From Bradyrhizobium diazoefficiens (GTDB taxonomy: Bacteria > Pseudomonadota > Alphaproteobacteria > Rhizobiales > Xanthobacteraceae), in NCBI RefSeq assembly GCF_016616235.1, contig NZ_CP067100.1:5267001-5331000 (forward strand): a stretch of DNA of 64,000 nucleotides. Reading direction: 5' to 3'. The notes beneath the pieces are model-generated. The model was not told the origin of the DNA. It was given only the letters and a program-made list of their open reading frames with translations, and searched no databases. Position numbers and translations under genes: made by a program. This document shows positions 53,985 to 62,449 of the stretch, piece by piece; within the stretch, counting starts at the first letter, position 1, and every line of letters begins with the position of its first letter.

Positions 53985-54911
53985 TCAGACCACAAATGGT
54001 TCGACCAGCGTGCGCCTGCCGAGCAGGAAGGCATCGGCGACGAGACGGAGCGGCGCCAGGTCGACGTCGCTCGCGCCTGTTGCGGCGAGCTCGACGAAAC
54101 GGTGGTACAGCTCGCGATATTCCTCGTCGGGCGCGTCAGCAACAACCTTGCCGTCGACCGCCATGATCCTGCCGCCGCGGGACAACGTCATTTGTCCCTG
54201 GTCGGCTTCGACGAGGATATCCCAGCTCTGCGGCCCGATCTGGCGGAAATCGAACTCGGCGGTGACAGGCAGACCGGCGAGGTCGGTCAGCGTCAGGTTC
54301 GCGGCAATCGGCGCTTGGCAATTGGAAGGAAAGGCCAGCTCGGCCGCGGTGACGAACACGGGTCTTGGCAGAATGCGGGTCAGGATCGACAGCGCGTTGA
54401 CACCGGGATCGAAGACGCCGAGGCCGCCCGGCTCCCAGATCCACGCCTGCCCGGGATGCCAGATACGGACATCTTCTTTCCAATTGATGTGCACGGATTT
54501 GATCCGCCGCGTTGCCAGCCATGCGCGGGCCGGCTCGACGGCGGGCGCATGGCGCGAATGCCAGGTTGCGAACAACGTGCGCTTCGCATCCGCAGCCATC
54601 GCGATCAGCGGATCGAGCTCGGCGACGCTGGTACCGGGCGGCTTCTCCAGCATCACGTGCTTGCCGGCCGCGAGCGCCGCAGCCGCTTGAGCGCGGCGCA
54701 CCTGCGGCGGCGTGCAGAGCGAAACCGCATCGATCGGCGGACCCTGCTCCAGCAATTCTTCGATCGTGGCAAAATGCGGCAGATCCGGCAGCGAGGCGTT
54801 GCGGCTGGCTACGGCCGCAAGCGTCGCCCCCGGGGTCGCGGCGATCGCACTGAGGTGCTGATCGCGCGCGATCTTGCCGAAGCCGACGATGGCGATGCGA
54901 AGGTCAGTCAC
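53985..54911 (-). CDS. L-arabinose / D-galactose 1-dehydrogenase (Gfo/Idh/MocA)
   Basis: A 308-residue NAD(P)-dependent oxidoreductase. The Rossmann motif is IVGFGKIARDQH at 8-19, then SLCTPPQVRRAQAA, the catalytic Lys in MLEKPPG near 90 and Asp/Asn in GLGVFDPGVNALSILTR near 165. The whole protein tracks the Azospirillum L-arabinose 1-dehydrogenase. That enzyme also oxidises D-galactose. Product is the aldono-lactone handled by the SMP-30 protein. Start is GTG, 2 nt after the GntR stop. Confidence 0.92.
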   Translation of the reverse strand: MTDLRIAIVGFGKIARDQHLSAIAATPGATLAAVASRNASLPDLPHFATIEELLEQGPPIDAVSLCTPPQVRRAQAAAALAAGKHVMLEKPPGTSVAELDPLIAMAADAKRTLFATWHSRHAPAVEPARAWLATRRIKSVHINWKEDVRIWHPGQAWIWEPGGLGVFDPGVNALSILTRILPRPVFVTAAELAFPSNCQAPIAANLTLTDLAGLPVTAEFDFRQIGPQSWDILVEADQGQMTLSRGGRIMAVDGKVVADAPDEEYRELYHRFVELAATGASDVDLAPLRLVADAFLLGRRTLVEPFVV

Positions 54912-54913
54912 GC

Positions 54914-55684
54914 CTATTCTCCAGTCGTTGCAGATGGCAGCGCTTCGGCCGGCGCGGTCTCGATCACCGTGCCCTCATGGCGGCGCATGCCGTTGTGAAT
55001 GACATAGATCATGGCTTCCGACGCGGCTTCCGCATCGCCCGCGGCGATGGCATCGACGATCTTCTGGTGCCAGTCCAGCACGGTGTCGCGGTCTTCAGGT
55101 TCGACCGGCGCGCTGAGCAGGAACGAGGCGCGAAGAGCGGCCTCGATGACGTGCCCGATCGAGCGCATGAACAGATTGCCGGAGGCGCGCGCCACGGCAA
55201 CGTGAAGGGCGAGGTCGGCGTCGGCAAAGCCGACGGAATCGGAGGCTTCAAGCCGCATGCGCTGCATGCAGCGGCGCAACTCGGCGATATCTTGCTCGGA
55301 CCGCTGGGCGGCTGCGAGCACGGCGGCGCGCGGCTCGACCGCGAGACGGATCTCGGCGAGATCGTTGAGGAAACGCTTGTCGATGCCGGCGTCAAGGTGC
55401 CAAGCCAGTACGTCGGCGTCGAACATGTTCCAGGCGGCGCGCTCGCGCACGACAGTGCCGACCCGGGCCTTGGTGGTGAGCAGGCCCTTGGCGACCAAGG
55501 TCTTCACACTCTCGCGCAGCACCGGCCGCGACACGCCGAACATCGCGATCATCTCGGCATCGCCAGGCAGGCGCGTTCCCTCCGCGTAGCGGCCGGCGAT
55601 GATGTCGACGCCGATCGAACGGGCCACTTCCGCATGGTTGGAATGGGCCCGCCGCGTCGGGATGACGACGATGCGCGAGGTCAT
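54914..55684 (-). CDS. GntR-family regulator (FadR/FCD subfamily)
   Basis: A 256-residue regulator. The winged HTH (~18-85) contains IIAGRYAEGTRLPGDAEMIAMFGVSR in pieces, then LVAKGLLTTKARVGTVV. The FCD effector domain (~100-240) has metal-type residues in EIRLAVEPRAAVLAA and DADLALHVAVA. It leads the aldose genes and likely represses them until a sugar or sugar acid binds. Its start overlaps the stop of a permease remnant (ATGA). Confidence 0.92.
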   Translation of the reverse strand: MTSRIVVIPTRRAHSNHAEVARSIGVDIIAGRYAEGTRLPGDAEMIAMFGVSRPVLRESVKTLVAKGLLTTKARVGTVVRERAAWNMFDADVLAWHLDAGIDKRFLNDLAEIRLAVEPRAAVLAAAQRSEQDIAELRRCMQRMRLEASDSVGFADADLALHVAVARASGNLFMRSIGHVIEAALRASFLLSAPVEPEDRDTVLDWHQKIVDAIAAGDAEAASEAMIYVIHNGMRRHEGTVIETAPAEALPSATTGE

Positions 55685-55860
55685 GAGGCAGCTCCAGCGC
55701 GTCTCGCCACGGGCCGGCGAGCCAGCAGCTGCTGCAAGGCGTCCGTGAGGAGATTGCCGACCACGCGTATGGAGGCAAAGTTGGGAAACTGCACCGCGCA
55801 GGCTGCAAAGCCCGGGACGAGCACGATGGACGTGATCAGGACAGGCGGCAGGCCTTTCAT
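55681..55860 (-). pseudogene. YjfF-type sugar ABC permease remnant, internal deletion
   Basis: The 59-codon frame starts MKGLPPVLITSIVLVPGFAA and continues with VQFPNFASIRVVGNLLTD. This aligns with the N-terminus of YjfF-like permeases, where the text would go on NAFLGI. Here it switches to ALQQLLARRPVARR, which resembles a permease C-terminal tail. About 270 codons appear to be missing, but the frame stays open and its stop overlaps the gntR start, so translational coupling to gntR may be kept. Confidence 0.7.
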
Positions 55861-56020
55861 GGTTTCGTCCTCCGCAGCCGCGACATCGGCGATGCTGAGG
55901 TCATCAGGCGTGTCTCCCGAGTGATCTTGTGTTTTCTCGGGCGCCGATTGGTAATAGGGCACCCGCGGCCCGCCCTGTGAGGCTGGCGGATAGCACTATT
56001 TCACGGAAGCAGCGCCCCGT

Positions 56021-56041
56021 ATAGTCATATTATCTGACTAT
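56021..56041. promoter_or_regulatory. Dyad operator candidate for the GntR-led aldose operon
   Basis: ATAGTCA-N7-TGACTAT is a perfect 7-bp dyad in an AT-rich patch about 160 nt upstream of the permease remnant and 340 nt upstream of gntR. FadR-type GntR proteins bind short dyads of this kind. The rest of the 55861-56210 gap shows only a hairpin at 56177-56190. Confidence 0.55.
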
Positions 56042-56176
56042 TAGGCGGAATGATGCAGATATGCGGGGTGGCTGCGCAGATGACACGCTGAGCGCGATTT
56101 TGTTCCAGGGATACAACGCGGGGATGAAGGAAATTGTGGAGACAAGTACCCGCCAAGTCTGCAGCTGCGCCCATGT

Positions 56177-56190
56177 CCCCGCAAGCGGGG
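56177..56190 (-). terminator. Short GC hairpin after the xylX-like gene
   Basis: CCCCGC-AA-GCGGGG, 20 nt after the stop at 56211, on a transcript running to lower coordinates. It resembles the hairpins at 50731-50875. No U-run follows, so termination is uncertain. Confidence 0.35.
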
Positions 56191-56210
56191 AGAGACGAAG
56201 GACAACGACG

Positions 56211-57383
56211 CTAGATCAGCTTCCGCTGCGCCAGGTTCTTCATCAGCGCACCGATGCCGAACGTCCAGGGCTCGCACTCGTCGCTGGTCCGCATGCGGTT
56301 GACCAGCTTGCCGAACTGGGGCGCTGAGATCGTGACGATGTCATCGCGCTTGTGGGTGAACCCCTGCCCCGGCGCATCGCGATCTTCGACCGGTGCGAAC
56401 ATCGTGCCGAGGAACAGCGCGAAGCCATCAGGATATTGATGCACCTTGCCGATGGTCTGCGCGACGAGATCGGTCGGATCGCGGCTGATCTTGCTGATCG
56501 AGGAATGGCCGTTGAGGACAAAACCGTCCGCGCCCTTCACGTTCAGGCTGATGTCGAGCTTGCGCGCGTCGTCCAGCGTGAAGCTGTCGTCGAACAGGCG
56601 CAACAGCGGGCCGATCGCGCAGGAGGCGTTGTTGTCCTTGGCCTTCGACAGCAGCAGCGCCGAGCGTCCCTCGAAGTCGCGCAAATTCACGTCATTGCCG
56701 AGCGCGCCGCCCACGATCTTGCCACGGCTGGAGACGAACAGCACGAGTTCGGGCTCGGGGTTGTTCCAGGTCGACTTCGGATGCAGCCCGGCATCCATCC
56801 CAGTGCCGACCGAGGACAAAGTCGGGGCCTTGGTGAAGACCTCGGCATCGGGGCCGATGCCGACCTCGAGATACTGGCTCCAGGCGTTCTGGTCGATCAG
56901 CACCTGCTTCAGGTGCATGGCCTGGTCCGAGCCCGGCTTGAGCTTCGACAGATCATCGCCGATCAGCCGCGTCACTTCTTTGCGGATCGCTTCGGCCGAG
57001 GCCGGATTGCCCTTCGCGCGCTCCTCGATGACGCGCTCCAGCATCGAGATCGCGAAGGTGACGCCGGCCGCCTTCAGGGTCTGGAGATCAACCGGCGCGA
57101 GCAGCCACGGCTTTTGCGGGTCGCGTCCGTCGGGGGCGGTGTTGGCGACGATCGCCTCGAGATCGCCGATGCGCTCGCCCTTGATCGCGGCGAGTGCCTT
57201 GGCCGGATTGTCCTCTTCGCAAAGCGCGCTGATGGTCGGAAACTTTGCGGTGATATCGAACACGCCATCGCCGCGCACGGCGACCACGGCGGGGCCATTC
57301 ACCTGCGGCAGCCAGACGCGGCCGGCGAGCGTGCCACGTGTTCCGTCCTCGGGAAGAAGATCCTTTACCGTCAGTGTCGTCAT
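56211..57383 (-). CDS. xylX: Fumarylacetoacetate hydrolase family, 2-keto-3-deoxy-pentonate dehydratase (XylX-like)
   Basis: A 390-residue FAH-fold enzyme. It strongly resembles Caulobacter XylX, the 2-keto-3-deoxy-D-xylonate dehydratase: LLAPVDLQTLKAAGVTFAIS near 95, QYLEVGIGPDAEVFTKAPTLS, WNNPEPELVL with metal-binding Glu near 225, ALGNDVNLRDFEGRSALLLS and KVHQYPDGFALFLGTMFAP (all in pieces). It would give alpha-ketoglutarate semialdehyde in the Weimberg route. The ATG at 57383 has GAGGA upstream. C5 substrate (xylose or arabinose derived) is not settled. Confidence 0.87.
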   Translation of the reverse strand: MTTLTVKDLLPEDGTRGTLAGRVWLPQVNGPAVVAVRGDGVFDITAKFPTISALCEEDNPAKALAAIKGERIGDLEAIVANTAPDGRDPQKPWLLAPVDLQTLKAAGVTFAISMLERVIEERAKGNPASAEAIRKEVTRLIGDDLSKLKPGSDQAMHLKQVLIDQNAWSQYLEVGIGPDAEVFTKAPTLSSVGTGMDAGLHPKSTWNNPEPELVLFVSSRGKIVGGALGNDVNLRDFEGRSALLLSKAKDNNASCAIGPLLRLFDDSFTLDDARKLDISLNVKGADGFVLNGHSSISKISRDPTDLVAQTIGKVHQYPDGFALFLGTMFAPVEDRDAPGQGFTHKRDDIVTISAPQFGKLVNRMRTSDECEPWTFGIGALMKNLAQRKLI

Positions 57384-57435
57384 GGCCACGTCCTCGCTCT
57401 TGTCGGATCGGCCGTCTATGCTCAACGGCCGATCA

Positions 57436-57453
57436 TATTGGCGAAAACCAATA
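57436..57453. promoter_or_regulatory. Dyad upstream of the xylX-like gene
   Basis: TATTGG-CGAAAA-CCAATA is a perfect 6-6-6 palindrome 53 nt upstream of the ATG. The TTGG/CCAA arms are typical of GntR/FadR-type or LacI-like sites. It may be an operator. Confidence 0.45.
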
Positions 57454-57492
57454 GCGGTCTGCCGGCGGAAGTCCAGAGAGGCAGCGCGTCCC

Positions 57493-58551
57493 TCACTTGA
57501 ACCAGTGCACCAGCGCGATGCTGATGCCGAGCAGCAGCATGAGCGACAGCGTCACGGCTGCGGTCACCCTGCCCCCGACATTGGCGAGCACGCGCACGTC
57601 AACGCCGAGGCCGAGTGCGGCCATGGACACCACCGTGAGGAAACCTGTGATCTTCGTCACCGGCCCGACCACCGTGGACGGCACGATCTCGAGGGATCGC
57701 AGGGTCGCGAGCGCGAGGAAGCCGAGGATGAACCAGGGGACCAGGCGGAAGAAGCCGACATTGGTCTTCTTGGCGCCGGTCTGCCAGCGCGAGGCGGCGA
57801 GCGACAGGCCGACGACGACCGGCCCGAGCATCAGCACGCGCATCAGTTTCACCAGCGTGCCAATTTGCGTCGAGACGAGCCCGGCCGGGACCGTCGCGGC
57901 GAGCACCTGCGGCACGGCGTAGACGGTGAGACCTGCAAGGATACCGTATTGCGTCGCGGACAGTTGCAGCAGCGGGATCAGCAGCGGCAGGCCGAGCACC
58001 ATCATCACGCCAAGGATGGCGGTGAAAGAAATCGACGATGCGATCTCGTCATTATTGGCACCGATGATCGGCGCCACCGCGGCGATCGCGGAATTGCCGC
58101 AGATCGAATTGCCGCAGGCGATCAGGATCGACAGCCGCGTCGATAGGCCGAGCATCCGGCTGAGACCGAAAGAGACGCAGAGCGCGATCACGACGACGGC
58201 CGCGATCGATGCCAGCAGCGTGATGCCCGAAGCTGCGATGGCGGCGAAGCTGATCGAGGCTCCCAGCAGCATGACCGCGACTTCGAGCAGTTGCTTGGCG
58301 CTGAAAGCGATGCCGGCCTGCCAACGCGGCGCGGGCATCCAGAAGCTGCGCAGCGCCATACCGAGCAGGATCGCCATCACAAGCGCCTCGACATAAGGAT
58401 GCTCGAAGACGCCGAGTTCAGCCCGCTCCAGGAGGGCCGAGACACCGGCGACGGCGATGCAGAGCAGGATGCCGGGAATCAGCGCGAGAACCCGGCTCGC
58501 TGCGGTGGCCGGCTTGGCCTCGGCCGGGGTGGATGCTTGATTCTGCGACAC
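57493..58551 (-). CDS. YeiH-family putative membrane exporter
   Basis: A 352-residue polytopic protein (about 10 TMs) of the YeiH/UPF0324 family, often annotated as a putative sulfate exporter. Family blocks seen: ALVMAILLGMALRS near 57, LLEVAVMLLGASISF near 89, LIACGNSICGNSAIAAVAPI near 142-161 (in pieces) and TVYAVPQVLAATVPAG near 220. A soluble N-terminus of about 20 residues precedes the first TM. It lies alone, 108 nt upstream of the xylX-like gene; no link to sugar use is evident. Confidence 0.88.
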   Translation of the reverse strand: MSQNQASTPAEAKPATAASRVLALIPGILLCIAVAGVSALLERAELGVFEHPYVEALVMAILLGMALRSFWMPAPRWQAGIAFSAKQLLEVAVMLLGASISFAAIAASGITLLASIAAVVVIALCVSFGLSRMLGLSTRLSILIACGNSICGNSAIAAVAPIIGANNDEIASSISFTAILGVMMVLGLPLLIPLLQLSATQYGILAGLTVYAVPQVLAATVPAGLVSTQIGTLVKLMRVLMLGPVVVGLSLAASRWQTGAKKTNVGFFRLVPWFILGFLALATLRSLEIVPSTVVGPVTKITGFLTVVSMAALGLGVDVRVLANVGGRVTAAVTLSLMLLLGISIALVHWFK

Positions 58552-58661
58552 AAATCTCTCCCAGAGGAGAAAGATTTATACGCAGGGCGCTTCCGTTGGG
58601 GAATAAGTTTTCGGCATATCAGGGCCGAGGGAAGTTCTGTGCTCGGCCGGAATAATCGGCG

Positions 58662-58880
58662 TTAGAAGATCAGGCTCTTCGCCAGCGAGGCCACGCGGCT
58701 GAAGCCGTCATAGACGCCCGGCTCGAAGAAGGCGGCGCGGGCAAGCACGATGCCAGCGACCAGCGACCAGAACAGTGTGGTGCCGGCCCGCAACAGCAGC
58801 TTTGAGGCACGCGACTTCGGCTGGGGCTCCGGCGCGGACGCCAGCTGCTCGCCGAAGGGTTCAAATGCAGTGCGTTCCAT
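58662..58880 (-). CDS. Small single-pass membrane protein, function unknown
   Basis: A 72-residue frame from the ATG at 58880. A Pro/Glu/Lys N-terminus (MERTAFEPFGEQLASAPEP) is followed by one TM (LFWSLVAGIVLARAAFF) and a short tail ending AKSLIF. I do not recognise a family. The longer frame upstream to 59189 overlaps the alanine dehydrogenase gene and is not credible. The 178 nt between it and ald shows no other feature. Confidence 0.6.
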   Translation of the reverse strand: MERTAFEPFGEQLASAPEPQPKSRASKLLLRAGTTLFWSLVAGIVLARAAFFEPGVYDGFSRVASLAKSLIF

Positions 58881-59058
58881 GGCTACGCCAATCCCATCAA
58901 ATCCTGGATGGAATGTCGTCGTTTCGGCCCCAAACGGCAATGGAAGCGATTGGCGTTTTTGTCCCTCGACGGGGAAACTCCTTCCGTCGGGCACCCTCAA
59001 GGCAACGGTTTTGTTCTTTTGCCCGCCTTTGGGGCCCCGGAAGGTCCCTCGATCTTTC

Positions 59059-60174
<1,116 letters not shown>

Positions 60175-60231
60175 CTCGAGCTCCTCCAGATTCACCTCGT
60201 GATCGTAGCGGCGAGCCCGGTTTGGTTTCGT

Positions 60232-60252
60232 GCAAATATCCGTTAGGTTTGC
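60232..60252. promoter_or_regulatory. Dyad between ald and the Lrp-type gene
   Basis: GCAAA-N11-TTTGC in an AT-rich patch, 57 nt upstream of ald and 55 nt upstream of the regulator start. The size and symmetry fit an Lrp/AsnC half-site pair. It is also why I did not use the GTG at 60230 as the regulator start. Confidence 0.5.
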
Positions 60253-60307
60253 CGCATGTGCGCCGGTTTCCGGCGCCGAAGCGCCCTTTCATGCTGGAAA
60301 CAAAACC

Positions 60308-60787
60308 TTGGCCCTCGACCGGAAAGATCTCGCTATCCTTGCGGAACTCACGACCAATGCGCGCGCCAGCCACACCGAGCTCGCCAACAAGGTCGGTCTC
60401 TCCAGCACCGCGCTGGCGCGGCGGCAGAAGACACTGGAGGACGACGGCTACATCCAGGCCTACCAGGCCGCGCTCGATCTGGCGCAGTTCGGCCTCACCA
60501 CCACCGTGCTGGTGCGCATTGCGCTGGAGAGCCAGAGCGACGAGGCGCTGAAGGCATTCGAGGCCGAGGTGGTGAAGTGCCCCTCCGTCGTGCGCTGCTT
60601 CCTGATGTCGGGCACCGACGACTACATCCTGATCGTGCTCGCCCGCGACATCCAGGATTTCGAGCGCATCCACCGCACCGAGCTGTCGCGCCTGCCGCGC
60701 GTCGCGCGCGTGCAATCGAGCTTCGCGCTGCGCGAGATCGTCAACCGCGCGGTGCCGACGGTGGTGTTCGGCGAGGCGAAGCGCTGA
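60308..60787 (+). CDS. Lrp/AsnC-family regulator of alanine dehydrogenase
   Basis: A 159-residue regulator from the TTG at 60308. The HTH has LDRKDLAILAELTTNARASH and ELANKVGLSSTALARRQKTL (residues 3-45). The RAM domain runs from about 65 to 155 (VLVRIALESQ, VVRCFLMSGTDDYILIVLA). The divergent partner is ald, as for AldR-type activators. A GTG at 60230 would add 26 residues that cover the dyad; the family usually starts close to the DRKD block. Confidence 0.88.
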   Translation: MALDRKDLAILAELTTNARASHTELANKVGLSSTALARRQKTLEDDGYIQAYQAALDLAQFGLTTTVLVRIALESQSDEALKAFEAEVVKCPSVVRCFLMSGTDDYILIVLARDIQDFERIHRTELSRLPRVARVQSSFALREIVNRAVPTVVFGEAKR

Positions 60788-60936
60788 TTGGCTGCTGCCG
60801 ATAATCAAGCATTTCCTAGGAACAAAGGCAGCTAGCGCCCGTTAGGCGCTATCGCCCAGCGGAACTGCATGCGCCCGGAGGGCGTCGCAGGACGTGGCCG
60901 CTTGGCTTTCTCCGGCAGCGAGTGCGGATTTCCGAC

Positions 60937-61428
60937 ATGGCCGAAACTTCACGACAGATTCCCGAGCGCATTCCCGTCAATCTCATCGTCAACGGCAACA
61001 GACGCACGCTCGATCTTGCGCCTTGGACGACGCTGCTGGATGCCCTGCGCGACCATCTCGATTTGACCGGCACCAAAAAAGGGTGCGACCACGGCCAGTG
61101 CGGCGCCTGCACCGTGCTCGTCGATGGGCGCCGGGTCAATTCCTGCCTGACGCTTGCGGTGATGAAGGATGGCGCGGAGGTAACAACGATCGAGGGGCTC
61201 GGCCGCGACGGCGCGCTGCATCCCCTGCAACAGGCCTTCATCGACCATGATGCCTTTCAATGCGGCTACTGCACACCCGGGCAGATCTGCTCCGCAGCAG
61301 GGCTGCTGGCTGAGGGGCACGCCAAGAGCACCGACGATATTCGCGAACTAATGAGCGGCAATCTCTGCCGCTGCGGCGGCTATCCCAACATCGTCGCCGC
61401 GATCCAGCAGGCGATGGCTCAATCATGA
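60937..61428 (+). CDS. Molybdenum hydroxylase [2Fe-2S] subunit (PaoA/YagT-like)
   Basis: Small electron-transfer subunit of 163 residues. The plant-type [2Fe-2S] Cys are C50, C55, C58 and C70; the second cluster uses C109, C112, C144 and C146. E. coli PaoA has a Tat signal; this protein starts MAETSRQIPERIPVNLIVNG with none, so the complex is probably cytoplasmic. A GTG five codons upstream is possible. The stop overlaps the FAD subunit start as ATGA. Confidence 0.92.
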   Translation: MAETSRQIPERIPVNLIVNGNRRTLDLAPWTTLLDALRDHLDLTGTKKGCDHGQCGACTVLVDGRRVNSCLTLAVMKDGAEVTTIEGLGRDGALHPLQQAFIDHDAFQCGYCTPGQICSAAGLLAEGHAKSTDDIRELMSGNLCRCGGYPNIVAAIQQAMAQS

Positions 61429-62441
61429 TCAATTTCCAGTATGCCCGCGCGACCGACGTCGCGGATGCGGTTCGCCTGCTCAATGCAGATGCGGGGGCCA
61501 AGCTGATTGCCGGCGGCACCAATCTAGTCGACCTGATGAAGGAGAACGTGGAGCGGCCCTCACGATTGGTCGATATCTCGCGCCTGCCGCTCAGGCAGGT
61601 CGAGCAGACAGCTGATGGCGGCCTGCTTGTCGGTGCGTTGGTGCCGAATTCCGATCTCGCCTATCACCCGCTGGTCGTGCGGAATTATCCCCTCCTCGGC
61701 AGCGCCATTCTCGCCGGCGCGTCGGCGCAGTTGCGCAACATGGCATCCGTCGGCGGCAATCTGATGCAGCGAACGCGCTGCGCCTATTTCTACGATACTG
61801 CCACGCCCTGCAACAAACGTCAGCCCGGTACGGGCTGCTCGGCGGCCGATGGCGTCAACCGCAATCACGCGATCCTTGGCACGAGCGCCTCCTGTATCGC
61901 GGTCTATCCATCTGACATGTGCGTGGCACTTGCGGCACTGGATGCGCGCGTGCACATCACCGGCCCTTCCGGCGACCGGACCATGCCGCTCGTCAATTTT
62001 CACCGTCTGCCCGGCGACACGCCGCATCTCGACACCAACCTGGCCGCGGGAGAGATCATCACCGCGATTGAGCTGCCGCCGCGCGGATTTGCGGAACGCT
62101 ACAGCTATCTGAAGATCCGGGACCGGCTGTCCTATGCATTCGCGCTGGTCTCTGTCGCGGCCGCGCTGGAGCTGGATGGTCAGGATATCGCCGAGGCGCG
62201 CCTTGCGCTCGGCGGCGTCGCCCACAAGCCGTGGCGCAAGCTGGAAGCCGAAGCCCTGCTGCGCGGACAGGCGGCGATGGAAGCCAATTTCGCGCGCGCC
62301 GCGGATGCGCTGTTGCAGGGTGCCAAGGCCTACGCCCACAACGGTTTCAAGATCGCGCTTGCCCGCCGCGCTATCATTCGCACGCTTGCGCAAGCCGCAA
62401 ATGCCACGCCGCAATCGCAATCCAACAAGAAGATCGCGTGA
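61425..62441 (+). CDS. Molybdenum hydroxylase FAD subunit (PaoB/YagS-like)
   Basis: A 338-residue flavin subunit. The FAD-binding motif IAGGTNLVDLM is at 28-38 and ASVGGNLMQRTRC at 107-119. Cys119, Cys129, Cys138 and Cys157 match the extra [4Fe-4S] insertion known in PaoB and 4-hydroxybenzoyl-CoA reductase. It passes electrons between the Fe-S clusters and FAD. It precedes the large subunit by 8 nt. Confidence 0.92.
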   Translation: MINFQYARATDVADAVRLLNADAGAKLIAGGTNLVDLMKENVERPSRLVDISRLPLRQVEQTADGGLLVGALVPNSDLAYHPLVVRNYPLLGSAILAGASAQLRNMASVGGNLMQRTRCAYFYDTATPCNKRQPGTGCSAADGVNRNHAILGTSASCIAVYPSDMCVALAALDARVHITGPSGDRTMPLVNFHRLPGDTPHLDTNLAAGEIITAIELPPRGFAERYSYLKIRDRLSYAFALVSVAAALELDGQDIAEARLALGGVAHKPWRKLEAEALLRGQAAMEANFARAADALLQGAKAYAHNGFKIALARRAIIRTLAQAANATPQSQSNKKIA

Positions 62442-62449
62442 GGACACCG

